NCBI GenBank assembly: GCA_009702245.1
Contig: WLIL01000002.1
Span: forward strand, 1-44,073
Reading direction: 5' to 3'
Length of the DNA stretch: 44,073 nucleotides
DNA from: Actinomycetota bacterium
GTDB taxonomy: Bacteria > Actinomycetota > Actinomycetes > Nanopelagicales > Nanopelagicaceae
The translations under genes were made by a program, and so were the position numbers. Of this stretch, positions 29,698 through 39,790 are shown piece after piece. Positions within the stretch are counted from its first letter, which is position 1; each line of letters begins with the position of its first letter. The notes beneath the pieces are model-generated. The model was given only the letters and a program-made list of their open reading frames with translations, did no database searches and was not told the origin of the DNA.

Positions 29698-29713
29698 AGC
29701 CGCTAATGCGGCT
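29698..29713. promoter_or_regulatory. Inverted repeat AGCCGC-TAAT-GCGGCT between glpX and the HTH-Mop gene
   Basis: Perfect 6-bp arms with 4-nt spacer, 14 bp upstream of the HTH-Mop ATG. Confidence 0.4.
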
Positions 29714-29727
29714 CTATTCTGCTATAT

Positions 29728-30114
29728 ATGACGCAATATCGGATAAGTGAGGGGGCAGCGCTCCTAGGGGTCTCAGATGACACCGTGCGGCGCTGGATAG
29801 ATACCGGGCGCCTCGTGGCTCAGAAAGATCAAGGAGGCCGGATGACGGTCTCTGGAGTCGATTTGGCCGCTATTGCGCGCGGCGAAGGGCCGGAAGTGAT
29901 TGACGGACATAGAAGCAGCGCCCGAAATCGTTTCGTGGGTCTAGTCACTCGAGTCGAGAAAGAGGGCTTGGTAGGCATCGTTGAAATCCAAGCTGGTCCA
30001 CACCGCATCATCAGCATGGTCACTGCCGACGCCATCACGGATTTGGGACTCACTCCCGGTGCGCGCGCCGTTGCATCCATAAAGTCAACCAATGTTGTTA
30101 TCGAAACGGCGTAA
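29728..30114 (+). CDS. Excisionase/MerR-type HTH protein with C-terminal Mop (TOBE) domain, likely molybdate-responsive
   Basis: [91 protein letters not shown] Mop fold. Confidence 0.88.
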   Translation: MTQYRISEGAALLGVSDDTVRRWIDTGRLVAQKDQGGRMTVSGVDLAAIARGEGPEVIDGHRSSARNRFVGLVTRVEKEGLVGIVEIQAGPHRIISMVTADAITDLGLTPGARAVASIKSTNVVIETA

Positions 30115-30889
30115 GTCGGTATCGACCGCGCTTGTTAAGGTCCTCGCGGTCGTGGCACTCCTCTTTGTCGGCTTGCCTTTTATCGCACTGCTCTTTCGTA
30201 TTGAATGGCGAAACTTTTTTTCTCATGTCTTCACAAGCGAAAACTGGAGCGCCATTCAACTCACCCTCCTCACTTCAATTCTTTCGTTAGTCATCTCGCT
30301 CATTGTGGGACTGCCGCTGGCATTCTTAATGGCAACGCGCAATAAGTGGGGAAAGCTTCGTCCTGTCCTGGCAATTCCACTAGTGCTGCCGCCGGTGGTA
30401 GGAGGAGTACTTTTGTTGGTGGCCTGGGGTCGCCGAGGGTTATATGGCGGTGCGCTCTTTCATTTCTTTGGCTTCTCTATTCCGTTCACCTTAGTTGCGG
30501 TCATCTTTGCGCAACTCTTTGTCGCTCTTCCCGTCGTAGTCATCATGGCCGAAGGTGCGTTTTTGGAAGTGCCGCGTGATTTGATCGATGCGGCTAGGGC
30601 CGATGGGGCGAGTGAAGGCTTGCTCTTTCTGCGTATTGCTATTCCCTCAGCAGCATCAGGCATTGCCGCTGCTGCGCTTCTTGCATTTTCGCGGGCGCTC
30701 GGCGAATTTGGCGCCACGATTACTTTTGCAGGATCACTCCCAGGTCTTACGCGCACGATGCCTACAGCGATTTATGCCGCGCTCGAAGCTGATCCGGCGA
30801 GTGCGCTCTCCTTGAGCCTGCTGCTGGTGCTCATGAGTGGGATACTTATGATTCTGATGCGTCGCCGGCTCTTTGCTTGGGTTCGCTAG
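30092..30889 (+). CDS. modB: Molybdate-type ABC transporter permease
   Basis: ABC permease EAA segment [22 protein letters not shown]; ModB signature [28 protein letters not shown]; overlaps the HTH-Mop gene by 23 bp. Confidence 0.92.
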   Translation: MLLSKRRKSVSTALVKVLAVVALLFVGLPFIALLFRIEWRNFFSHVFTSENWSAIQLTLLTSILSLVISLIVGLPLAFLMATRNKWGKLRPVLAIPLVLPPVVGGVLLLVAWGRRGLYGGALFHFFGFSIPFTLVAVIFAQLFVALPVVVIMAEGAFLEVPRDLIDAARADGASEGLLFLRIAIPSAASGIAAAALLAFSRALGEFGATITFAGSLPGLTRTMPTAIYAALEADPASALSLSLLLVLMSGILMILMRRRLFAWVR

Positions 30890-30917
30890 AGGTATGAGAG
30901 GGCCGTACTCTGTGACT

Positions 30918-31874
30918 ATGAGCAAAAAGATCTTGTTGGCCGCGCCCCGTGGGTATTGCGCAGGGGTCGATCGCGCGGTTCAAACAGTTGAGAAGACTCT
31001 AGAGGTCCATGGCGCACCCGTTTATGTACGCAAACAAATAGTTCATAACAAGCATGTGGTCGAAACATTGGAGCGTCGCGGAGCTATCTTCGTAGAAGAG
31101 ACCGACGAGGTTCCAGAAGGTTCCATCGTGGTTTTTTCTGCCCATGGAGTTGCGCCGATAGTCCACGAAGAAGCGAAGCTGCGTTCTCTCAAAACGATCG
31201 ACGCTACTTGTCCACTTGTAACAAAAGTGCACCACGAGGCGCGTCGGTTCGCGGCAGATGATTTCGATATTCTGCTTGTAGGCCACGAAGGACACGAAGA
31301 AGTTGTAGGAACTGCCGGAGAGGCACCGGAGAATGTAATCCTCGTGGATGGCGTGGATGGCGTTGCCGATATCAAAGTTCGTGACGAGAGCAAAGTGGCT
31401 TGGCTTTCTCAAACGACACTAAGTGTTGATGAAACTCTTACTACTGTCGCCGCCTTACGGAAGCGATTTCCATTGCTCGTTGATCCACCAAGTGATGACA
31501 TTTGCTACGCAACTCAAAATCGCCAGGTTTCGATTAAAGAAATCGCAGGGAAGTGCGAGCTTGTCATTGTGGTGGGTTCTAAGAATTCCTCAAATTCAGT
31601 GCGCTTGGTTGAAGTGGCGTTAGAGGCAGGCACAAATGCTGCCTATCTTGTGGATTATGCAGATGAGGTCGATCCTACGTGGCTCAAAGGGGTCACAACC
31701 ATTGGAATCACTTCAGGAGCATCAGTGCCGGAAATATTAGTGACAGACCTTCTTGATTTTTTGAAGGAGTACGATTTTAAAGATGTTGAAGTAGTAACCA
31801 CTGCAGAAGAAACTCTGCTCTTCTCACTTCCTGCAGAACTTCGCAAGGATCTTCGGGCCGCAGGGAAGTCGTAA
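30918..31874 (+). CDS. ispH: 4-hydroxy-3-methylbut-2-enyl diphosphate reductase
   Basis: [63 protein letters not shown]. Confidence 0.97.
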   Translation: MSKKILLAAPRGYCAGVDRAVQTVEKTLEVHGAPVYVRKQIVHNKHVVETLERRGAIFVEETDEVPEGSIVVFSAHGVAPIVHEEAKLRSLKTIDATCPLVTKVHHEARRFAADDFDILLVGHEGHEEVVGTAGEAPENVILVDGVDGVADIKVRDESKVAWLSQTTLSVDETLTTVAALRKRFPLLVDPPSDDICYATQNRQVSIKEIAGKCELVIVVGSKNSSNSVRLVEVALEAGTNAAYLVDYADEVDPTWLKGVTTIGITSGASVPEILVTDLLDFLKEYDFKDVEVVTTAEETLLFSLPAELRKDLRAAGKS

Positions 31875-31877
31875 TTT

Positions 31878-32606
31878 ATGTTTCGTGGCATCGGCACAGT
31901 TATCAATATCGTCACGATCCTTTTGGGGACAGCGGTAGGCGTGAGCTTGGGTTCGCGGTTGCCAGAGCGCACCCGGAATGTCATCACTGACGTACTTGGG
32001 CTCATTACCGCAGTGGTTGCTATTAGTGCAGGCTCAGCGGTGGCTTCTCCTGCGCTAAAGAAGGCGGTAGGAAGCGGCGCACTGCTGATTGTGCTTGGTG
32101 CATTATTGATTGGCGGCATTATTGGTTCTCTGCTTCGCCTGGAAGATCGCCTTAACAACATTGGCGAAACCTTGAAGAGCAAGTTTGGAAATCAGGAGAA
32201 TGGGAATTTCGTTGAAGGTTTCGTAACTGCATCACTGATCTTCGTAGTTGGTCCGCTGGCGATCCTCGCAAGTGTGAGTGATGGTCTGGGAAACGGTATT
32301 GACCAACTTCTCCTCAAGAGCACACTCGACTTCTTTGCCTCGATGGCATTTGCGGCTTCATTGGGTTGGGGTGTGGCAGCTTCAGCAATTGTTGTCGGCC
32401 TCTACCAAGGTGCTTGGACACTCCTTGGATGGTTACTTGGAAATGTAATGAGTGACTTTGAGATTGCAGCTATGACAGCTACAGGTGGGTTAATGCTTGC
32501 TGGAATTTCGCTTCGCCTTCTCAAGATTCGACACGTTCCGATTGGGGATTTGTTGCCAGCTCTTGCTATCGCTCCACTGCTCGCCTTACTCGTTTCAAAA
32601 TTTTAG
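31878..32606 (+). CDS. DUF554 family membrane protein
   Basis: GTVINIVTILLGTAVGVSLGSRLPERTRNVI; FVEGFVTASLIFVVGPLAILASVSDGLG. Confidence 0.9.
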   Translation: MFRGIGTVINIVTILLGTAVGVSLGSRLPERTRNVITDVLGLITAVVAISAGSAVASPALKKAVGSGALLIVLGALLIGGIIGSLLRLEDRLNNIGETLKSKFGNQENGNFVEGFVTASLIFVVGPLAILASVSDGLGNGIDQLLLKSTLDFFASMAFAASLGWGVAASAIVVGLYQGAWTLLGWLLGNVMSDFEIAAMTATGGLMLAGISLRLLKIRHVPIGDLLPALAIAPLLALLVSKF

Positions 32607-33056
32607 TTACTTGCGAAAAACGCGGAACCAGGAAAAGGCGGCTCCGATTAAGAGGTAAGGCGCAAGCGAAGCAAGGGCAGAGAGAAGATCAAGAGCCAAG
32701 CGGCTGGTGGAAAGCGTCGATGGTCCGATAGGCAACCAGATGAGTAAAGAAATCAAGGTGGCAAGTGGCGGAGTGATTGCAGCCGCGCGTCTGGCATCAC
32801 GTCTTGCAAGCCAAGAGCCGCCAACATTTACCAAGAGAATCGCTAGACCACTGAAGAGACCCACGTGATCACGAATCAGAATCTCGATTCCGATTAATAG
32901 AAAGAGCAGCGCTGAGGGCAAGGCAGCAATTCCTGGAGCAGTGAGTCCTGAGCCAAGAGTTGCGCGCTGGGCATCAGCCCGCGCCTTAAGAGAAGTGACT
33001 TGAGAGCCGAATTGTGAGGACATATAGGCATCTTGCCACGCAGAGGTGACATTCAA
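32607..33056 (-). CDS. Small membrane protein, DUF6542-like
   Basis: Coding frame with four hydrophobic segments (GIAALPSALLFLLIGIEILIRDHVGLFSGLAILLVNVGG...); convergent with DUF554 and divergent from ychF; start may instead be 33023. Confidence 0.65.
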   Translation of the reverse strand: MNVTSAWQDAYMSSQFGSQVTSLKARADAQRATLGSGLTAPGIAALPSALLFLLIGIEILIRDHVGLFSGLAILLVNVGGSWLARRDARRAAAITPPLATLISLLIWLPIGPSTLSTSRLALDLLSALASLAPYLLIGAAFSWFRVFRK

Positions 33057-33172
33057 GCGAAGGTTCTTCAGGGTGCTTCAGGGTACTTCGAGGAAGAGTT
33101 CAGCCCATATTGAGCGTGGAGGCCAGGAGAGTGGTCAGCGTAAGGCTGGCGGGGCAATAGGATTTAACCCTT

Positions 33173-34252
33173 GTGAGCCTCTCTATCGGAATCGTCGGCC
33201 TGCCCAATGTGGGCAAATCCACCCTTTTTAACGCGCTGACGAAGAACAACGTGCTCGCTGCCAATTATCCTTTCGCCACTATTGAACCCAACGTGGGCGT
33301 GGTCGGAGTGCCAGATGGCCGGTTAGCAGAACTTGCGGGCATCTTTAAATCAGAGCGTCTCTTGCCAGCCGCGCTCTCGTTCGTCGACATTGCAGGCATC
33401 GTGAAGGGCGCCAGCGAGGGTGCTGGACTCGGGAATAAGTTCCTCGCCAACATTCGCGAATCAGATGCCATATGCCAGGTCATTCGGGTATTCACAGATC
33501 CAGATGTTGTGCACGTTGATGGTCGTGTTGATCCACGCAGTGACATCGAGACGATTAACACTGAACTTGCGCTCGCCGATCTTCAAACTCTAGAGAAAGC
33601 GTTACCTCGCTTAGAGAAAGAGACTCGACTTTCAAAAGACCGCGGTGAAGTTCTCGAAGCTGCCAAAGCGGCCAACGCACTGTTGGAACAGGGAAAGACT
33701 CTTTTTGCTGCCGGGACTCCTGAGCTTCGTGAACTTGTGCGCGAATTGCACCTGCTCACTGCCAAACCATTTCTATACGTATTCAATGTAGATGCAACCG
33801 AACTTGCTGACCCAGCATTGCGCGCCGAACTTGCCGCGCTCGTGTCACCAGCTGAAGCCATCTTCTTAGATGCAAAGACTGAAGCTGAACTCGCTGAACT
33901 CGACGACGTCGACGCACTTGAATTGTTAGAGAGCATCGGACTTACTGAACCAGGTTTGGCAACGTTGGCACGCGTAGGTTTCAGCACTCTTGGTTTGCAG
34001 ACTTATCTCACAGCTGGTCCCAAGGAAGCGCGTGCTTGGACAATTTCTAAAGGCGCCACCGCTCCTGAAGCAGCTGGAGTGATTCACACAGATTTCCAAC
34101 GCGGTTTCATCAAAGCCGAAGTTGTCTCCTTCGCTGATCTGGTTGACGCCGGGTCGATGGCAGAGGCAAAAGCGCGCGGCAAGGTGCGGATGGAAGGCAA
34201 GGAATATGTCATGGCGGATGGCGACGTAGTCGAATTTCGCTTCAACGTCTGA
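33173..34252 (+). CDS. ychF: Redox-regulated ATPase YchF/OLA1
   Basis: GTG start; [42 protein letters not shown]-terminal TGS domain. Confidence 0.97.
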   Translation: MSLSIGIVGLPNVGKSTLFNALTKNNVLAANYPFATIEPNVGVVGVPDGRLAELAGIFKSERLLPAALSFVDIAGIVKGASEGAGLGNKFLANIRESDAICQVIRVFTDPDVVHVDGRVDPRSDIETINTELALADLQTLEKALPRLEKETRLSKDRGEVLEAAKAANALLEQGKTLFAAGTPELRELVRELHLLTAKPFLYVFNVDATELADPALRAELAALVSPAEAIFLDAKTEAELAELDDVDALELLESIGLTEPGLATLARVGFSTLGLQTYLTAGPKEARAWTISKGATAPEAAGVIHTDFQRGFIKAEVVSFADLVDAGSMAEAKARGKVRMEGKEYVMADGDVVEFRFNV

Positions 34253-34269
34253 CCCACACTAACCAAAGG

Positions 34270-36132
34270 ATGACCGTGAAAAGCAGAGACGATTTAAGAA
34301 ACGTAGCTATTATCGCCCACGTCGATCATGGTAAGACGACACTCGTTGATGCAATGCTTTGGCAGTCCGGTGCTTTCGCTGCTTACAAGGAACAAGGCGA
34401 AGGCAAGGATCGTGTGATGGATTCCATGGATCTCGAGCGCGAAAAGGGCATCACTATTCTCGCAAAAAACACGGCGGTGAAGCGTGGTGACATGACCGTT
34501 AACATCATCGACACCCCAGGCCACGCCGACTTCGGTGGCGAAGTAGAACGCGGACTCGAAATGGTTGACGGTGTGCTCCTCTTGGTGGATGCCTCTGAAG
34601 GCCCACTTCCACAAACCCGTTTTGTGCTGCGTAAAGCGCTCTCGAAAAAACTTCCGGTCATCTTGGTTATCAACAAAGTTGATCGTTCGGATGCTCGTAT
34701 CGCCGAAGTTCTCAACGAGACTTATGAACTCTTCCTCGATCTTGATGCGGACGAGAAGCAAATTGAATTCCCCATTGTTTATGCATCTGCCAAGGCGGGT
34801 CGCGCCTCGCTCACCCAAACTGCTGATGGCGGTATGCCAGAAGAGACCGATCTTCAGGTGCTCTTCGACGTCATCAAAGAGACCATTCCAGCCCCTACTT
34901 ATACCGAGGGTGCACCACTTCAGGCGCACGTCACCAACCTCGATGCTTCTCCTTATCTTGGGCGTCTAGCGCTCTGTCGCGTGCGCCAAGGCACCATTTC
35001 TAAGGGTCAAACAGTGGCCTGGATTCGCACTGATGGACGCGTGGAAAAGGTCAAAATTTCTGAACTTCTGATCACTGAAGGTTTGGAGCGTGTACCTGCT
35101 CTTTCAGCAGGCCCAGGAGACATCATCGCTGTTGCCGGCATTGAAGAGATCACTCTTGGCGAAACACTTGCCGATGCGGACAATCCCATCGCACTTCCAC
35201 TGATCACCGTGGATGAGCCGTCAATATCTATGACAATCGGTATTAATACTTCTCCGCTTGCGGGTCAGAGCGGTAAGAAAGTCACTGCTCGTTTGGTAAA
35301 GAACCGCCTTGATGCCGAGCTCGTCGGTAACGTTTCGCTTCGGGTGCTCACGACTGAACGCCCAGATACGTGGGAAGTCCAGGGGCGCGGTGAACTTCAG
35401 CTCGCCGTACTCGTTGAATTAATGCGTCGCGAAGGTTTTGAACTCACTGTTGGTAAGCCACAGGTGGTTACCAAAATGGTGGATGGCAAGATGCATGAAC
35501 CAATGGAACGACTCACTGTTGATATTCCGGAAGACTACCTTGGTGTTGTCACGCAATTGATGGCATTGCGGAAAGGTCGCATGGAGCAGATGGTCAATCA
35601 CGGAACTGGTTGGGTCCGTATGGATTATCGGGTACCAAGCCGAGGGCTCATTGGTTTCCGCACTGAGTTTCTTACTGAAACTCGTGGAACAGGATTGCTC
35701 CACCACGTATTTGATGGCTACGAAGCATGGCACGGTGAATTGCGCACGCGTCCCACTGGTTCACTTGTTGCAGATCGCCGCGGTGCAGTTACTTCCTATG
35801 CGCTCTTCTCACTCCAAGAGCGTGGAACAATCTTCGTACAACCAGGTACTGAAGTTTATGAAGGCATGATCGTCGGCGAGAATTCACGTGGCGAAGATAT
35901 GGACGTCAATGCAGTTCGTGAAAAGAAACTCACAAACATTCGTTCTGCAACCGCAGATGAATTAGAACGTTTGATCCCACCAAAACTTCTCAACATGGAA
36001 CAAGCGCTTGAATTCTGTCGCGAAGATGAATGTATCGAGGTGACGCCAGCTACTGTTCGCATTCGTAAGGTGGTTCTCGATCAGAACGAGCGGGGTCGCT
36101 CTGCTTCTAGGGCAAAGAAATCGAATCTGTAG
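34270..36132 (+). CDS. typA: Translational GTPase TypA/BipA
   Basis: [51 protein letters not shown]; 620 aa. Confidence 0.97.
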   Translation: MTVKSRDDLRNVAIIAHVDHGKTTLVDAMLWQSGAFAAYKEQGEGKDRVMDSMDLEREKGITILAKNTAVKRGDMTVNIIDTPGHADFGGEVERGLEMVDGVLLLVDASEGPLPQTRFVLRKALSKKLPVILVINKVDRSDARIAEVLNETYELFLDLDADEKQIEFPIVYASAKAGRASLTQTADGGMPEETDLQVLFDVIKETIPAPTYTEGAPLQAHVTNLDASPYLGRLALCRVRQGTISKGQTVAWIRTDGRVEKVKISELLITEGLERVPALSAGPGDIIAVAGIEEITLGETLADADNPIALPLITVDEPSISMTIGINTSPLAGQSGKKVTARLVKNRLDAELVGNVSLRVLTTERPDTWEVQGRGELQLAVLVELMRREGFELTVGKPQVVTKMVDGKMHEPMERLTVDIPEDYLGVVTQLMALRKGRMEQMVNHGTGWVRMDYRVPSRGLIGFRTEFLTETRGTGLLHHVFDGYEAWHGELRTRPTGSLVADRRGAVTSYALFSLQERGTIFVQPGTEVYEGMIVGENSRGEDMDVNAVREKKLTNIRSATADELERLIPPKLLNMEQALEFCREDECIEVTPATVRIRKVVLDQNERGRSASRAKKSNL

Positions 36133-36509
36133 TTGCTGGTGTACTCCTTCGCGCGGGCCAAGAGGTATTGCTAGCGCGAAGGAGTACTACGCATGCTGGC
36201 TTTTGGGAGTTTCCTGGCGGGTTAGTTGAGCCCAATGAATCGCCAGAACAGGCCATAGTTCGAGAATTCCATGAAGAGTTCCTAGCGGACGTGAGAGTGC
36301 TTCGGAAAGTGGACTTCACTTATGCGCTTTCCACTGAGCGCGAATTGCACTTCTTCTTGCTTTCAGCTGAGCATGATCCACACGTGACCCACCATTCACA
36401 TGATCAGCTCGCATGGATCACAGAACAAAGTCCTTTGCCAGGAGATGTGCTTCCGGCAGATCTGGCAGCACTGCCTATTATTTGGCGGTCACTTGCAGAT
36501 GTCGTTTAA
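36120..36509 (+). CDS. NUDIX (MutT-like) hydrolase; start uncertain
   Basis: [51 protein letters not shown] (Nudix box); the N-terminal strand lies upstream of the first ATG/GTG/TTG-type start (TTG 36168); 36120 (ATC) is a hypothetical start. Confidence 0.75.
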   Translation: MESVVAGVLLRAGQEVLLARRSTTHAGFWEFPGGLVEPNESPEQAIVREFHEEFLADVRVLRKVDFTYALSTERELHFFLLSAEHDPHVTHHSHDQLAWITEQSPLPGDVLPADLAALPIIWRSLADVV

Positions 36510-38556
36510 GAAATTCCACTTGCAGTAGTAAGAGGTTTTCGGCGACCTCTTCTTGTGGTGTCATGTGTGTGACATTGCTCAGCATCAATGTTTCGTGTGG
36601 TCTTCCGGCCGCTAGTAAGTGTGATGAAAGTTGGAGCGAGTGAGCCACTACAACGTTATCGTCGGCTAGTCCGTGAATGATCATCAAAGGGCGAGAGAGT
36701 TTGTGCGCTCGCGGATAAAGTGAGCTGATCTCGTAACCTGCTTCTTCGCCAGTCGTTCCCAAGTAGCGCTCTGTGTAAAAAGTGTCGTAGAGCCGAAAGT
36801 CACCCACCGGCGCCCCGGCAATAGCGGCCGCAAAAGTTGCAGGGGCGTCCATGACGGCAAGGGCTGCGAGGTAACCACCGAAGGACCACCCACGGATGGC
36901 CACGCGGGCAGGGTCGATGAGACCGGGGCGCGATGCAATCAACGCCTCAACAGCAGCGACTTGATCTTGCAGCGGAATAGTCGCTAGATCGCCAGAGATT
37001 GCTTTCTCCCACTCTGGGCCACGATGTGGGGTGCCTCGGCCGTCAGCGATTAATACCGCGAATCCTTGATTGGCAAACCATTGAGCTTCGGCATAAGCGT
37101 TCTTTGCGGCGACCACCCGAAGCGCGTGCGGACCACCGTAAGGATCGACAAGAAGCGGAAGGTTGGCGCGCGCGCCACTTTCTGGGAGAAGCAAGGCTGC
37201 GCGTAATTCGTCTTTTCCAAGGCGAATGAACTCGGGCGTAGCATCATGGCTAGGCGTCCAGGCGTGTGACTGGATCTCCCACTGCTTCCCATCACGATGT
37301 ATCTCTGTCTTCACGCCGTACTCATCTAGTGAACGCGATGAGATCACTAACGTGTGGTTGCGCGCTCTACCTGAATGCATGCCACCTACAGGTGAGAGCT
37401 GATCTAATTCGCCACCGAATCCATACCACCACAAGTGGCTCTCCGTTGGCTCAAAAGTTCCAGTGAATGTGATGCCGAAACGATCGACATCTACTACGCC
37501 GGTCACTTGCAGACTATCTGGCGTCACTTGTCGTCCATTAATTGTGAGCACACGAGTCTCACTTTCATCGTGGGCAAGGAGGAGTTCTCCTGAAGGCAAC
37601 CAAGTGGGCACACCGGGAGTTATCTCGACCCAATGTTCGTCGCGCTGCGTGGCAAGTTCTGTTAAATCACCTGTGTGAATGTCTAAGGCAAATACCGCTG
37701 CAGTGCGCTGGCTGCGATCCATGCAGTAGAGGAGCGGTGGACCATATTGATTCCAATCAACTTCCACGAGATATTCAAATCCCGCAGGAAGAGCAATCTG
37801 ACGAGAGATATCGCCATCGCACGTCATGAGCATCAGTGAAACGACGGCATTTGCCGTTCCTACTTTGGGGTACTTGATCGCACGCGGGGTTTGCTCTGGA
37901 TGTGCTGGGTCGCTGATGTGCCATGTGAGAACTTCGGATTCATCGGTTGACTGTACGAGGATCAGTCGTGAATCTGGTGACCACCAAAATCCACGGTATC
38001 TATTCATCTCTTCGCTGGCTACAAATTCAGCTTGTCCAAAGCTCTTTCCCGAATCAGCGTGAGTAAAAGTTTCCTTTCCTTCACTGACTTGCGCTATCCG
38101 AAAACTTCCGTCAACAGCGGCGTATCCGATCCGAGATCCGTCTGGAGATGGTCTTGGATCAATAGCGGCGACTGGATGAGAAATTGATTTCACTTTTCCA
38201 CTTACCAAATCAGCGACACGTATCTCACCCGATTCGGTGTAAACCGCGATTCGGTGATCCCCATCGGTGGTGTAGGAAGTGATGCCACCGCTACTTTCAC
38301 GAAGACGCTCTCTGCGGGCTTTCTCTTGGATGGAAAGTTCTTCACTCTCTTCGCTTTCAACCACTCGTCGTGAAAGTCCAGTGGTGGTGTCGAATGCCCA
38401 AAGCTCGTTACGCCGATCATCACCGCTGGGGGAGCGGAGGAAGGTGAGCCTTGTGCCATCTGGGGAGATGGCGAAAGAGCGAGGGACACCCATCGAAAAT
38501 CGGAGAGTGCGGGCGTAGAGGCGGGGAAAAGTTGCGCCGTCGGCAGGAGTACTCAT
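36478..38556 (-). CDS. S9 family peptidase (prolyl oligopeptidase/DPP-IV-like)
   Basis: 692 aa; beta-propeller N-half; catalytic GWSFGGYLAALAV, final His region MLSNVTHMTPQEE. Confidence 0.92.
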   Translation of the reverse strand: MSTPADGATFPRLYARTLRFSMGVPRSFAISPDGTRLTFLRSPSGDDRRNELWAFDTTTGLSRRVVESEESEELSIQEKARRERLRESSGGITSYTTDGDHRIAVYTESGEIRVADLVSGKVKSISHPVAAIDPRPSPDGSRIGYAAVDGSFRIAQVSEGKETFTHADSGKSFGQAEFVASEEMNRYRGFWWSPDSRLILVQSTDESEVLTWHISDPAHPEQTPRAIKYPKVGTANAVVSLMLMTCDGDISRQIALPAGFEYLVEVDWNQYGPPLLYCMDRSQRTAAVFALDIHTGDLTELATQRDEHWVEITPGVPTWLPSGELLLAHDESETRVLTINGRQVTPDSLQVTGVVDVDRFGITFTGTFEPTESHLWWYGFGGELDQLSPVGGMHSGRARNHTLVISSRSLDEYGVKTEIHRDGKQWEIQSHAWTPSHDATPEFIRLGKDELRAALLLPESGARANLPLLVDPYGGPHALRVVAAKNAYAEAQWFANQGFAVLIADGRGTPHRGPEWEKAISGDLATIPLQDQVAAVEALIASRPGLIDPARVAIRGWSFGGYLAALAVMDAPATFAAAIAGAPVGDFRLYDTFYTERYLGTTGEEAGYEISSLYPRAHKLSRPLMIIHGLADDNVVVAHSLQLSSHLLAAGRPHETLMLSNVTHMTPQEEVAENLLLLQVEFLKRHLQVTAK

Positions 38557-38602
38557 CCCGGAAGATTAGCGACTCTTCTTGCCTAACCAATACTCTGTGT
38601 TC

Positions 38603-39463
38603 ATGGCGCCTGCTAAAAGACTCCTCTTGGTTCACGCTCACCCAGATGACGAGAGCATAAATAATGGGGCAACCATGGCTGCTTATGTAGCGGCTGGGGC
38701 CGGGGTGACCCTGGTGACCTGCACTCGAGGCGAAGAGGGCGAAGTCCTTGTGCCTGCCCTTTCCCATCTAGCGAGCCATGAAAAAGACGAATTAGGAACG
38801 CATCGCGAGGTGGAGTTGGCCAATGCGATGGCCGAATTGGGAGTGCGGGATCATCGATTTCTTGGTGCCCCAGCAAAGCGGTGGCGCGATAGTGGGATGA
38901 TGGAGACTCCTCCCAATGAACGCTCAGATAACTTTTGGAAAGCTGACTTCGACGAGGTGGTGGGAGAGTTGGTGGCGGTCATCGAAGAGATTCGTCCACA
39001 AGTTGTCATTACGTACGACGAGTTTGGCGGATATGGCCATCCGGATCATATTCAGGCACATCGCATCACCATGGCAGCCGTTGGCCTCGCAAGATGGAAA
39101 GTTTCAAAGGTGTACTGGAACGTGATGCCACGTTCTGTTCTCAAAGTTGCTATGGACGCAATGAAGGAGCAAGGTTCAGATTTCTTTGGCGCGGAAAATA
39201 TCGAAGATGTGCCATTTGCTAAGCCTGATGAATTGGTAACAGCCGTGGTAAATGGCGAGGCATATGTCGATGCCAAAATGAATGCCCTTAAGGCGCACGA
39301 AACCCAGATAACGGTAGATGGCCCATTTTTTGCGCTCTCCAATATGTTGGGTCAAGGCGTCTTTGGTAAGGAGTATTACCAGTTGGTACAGGGTGTGGCC
39401 GCGGAACCATTCGACGAGAACGGTCGAGAGACTGAGCTTTTCTCGGGTGTGAGTCTTGATTAA
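38603..39463 (+). CDS. mshB: N-acetyl-1-D-myo-inositol-2-amino-2-deoxy-alpha-D-glucopyranoside deacetylase (MshB)
   Basis: PIG-L fold: LLLVHAHPDDESINNGATMAAYVAAGAGVTLVTCTRGEEGEVL; VVITYDEFGGYGHPDHIQAHRITMAA. Confidence 0.93.
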   Translation: MAPAKRLLLVHAHPDDESINNGATMAAYVAAGAGVTLVTCTRGEEGEVLVPALSHLASHEKDELGTHREVELANAMAELGVRDHRFLGAPAKRWRDSGMMETPPNERSDNFWKADFDEVVGELVAVIEEIRPQVVITYDEFGGYGHPDHIQAHRITMAAVGLARWKVSKVYWNVMPRSVLKVAMDAMKEQGSDFFGAENIEDVPFAKPDELVTAVVNGEAYVDAKMNALKAHETQITVDGPFFALSNMLGQGVFGKEYYQLVQGVAAEPFDENGRETELFSGVSLD

Positions 39464-39788
39464 ACGTGTTCAAAACTATCTCGCAGGGCTTGTCTTCGGA
39501 ATCGCCGCCGGAGCCTTACTCATACTTACGCACAATGCCTATCCGCCGATCGGCATACTCCTCACTTTGTTGGGTTTCCTTTCGCTCTCGATTGTGGTGA
39601 GGGGGTACTTAAAATCTCGTAGTACCTATGTCTGCTACCTCTTGGGTGTGGTGGGGCTCATCTATCTGGCAGCAACTCCGCGCGCGTCTGAGTTCCTGAT
39701 ACAGGGAAATATCCAAGGGTATCTACTAATCTTGGGTGGTCCGCTAGTCGCCATATTTCCTCTAATCAAGAGAGTACCCACCACATAA
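39456..39788 (+). CDS. Small membrane protein (DUF6113-like)
   Basis: 110 aa, about four TM segments; overlaps the mshB 3' end; sits between mshB and VanW. Confidence 0.65.
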   Translation: MIKRVQNYLAGLVFGIAAGALLILTHNAYPPIGILLTLLGFLSLSIVVRGYLKSRSTYVCYLLGVVGLIYLAATPRASEFLIQGNIQGYLLILGGPLVAIFPLIKRVPTT

Positions 39789-39790
39789 AC

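Noticed and set aside
33066-33090. Short 10-bp-period repeat cttcagggtg/cttcagggta/cttcgagg before ychF
   Set aside because: Only two clear copies; too short to support a functional claim.
34294-34929. 211-aa antisense ORF inside typA
   Set aside because: Opposite the conserved GTPase domain of TypA; shadow ORF.
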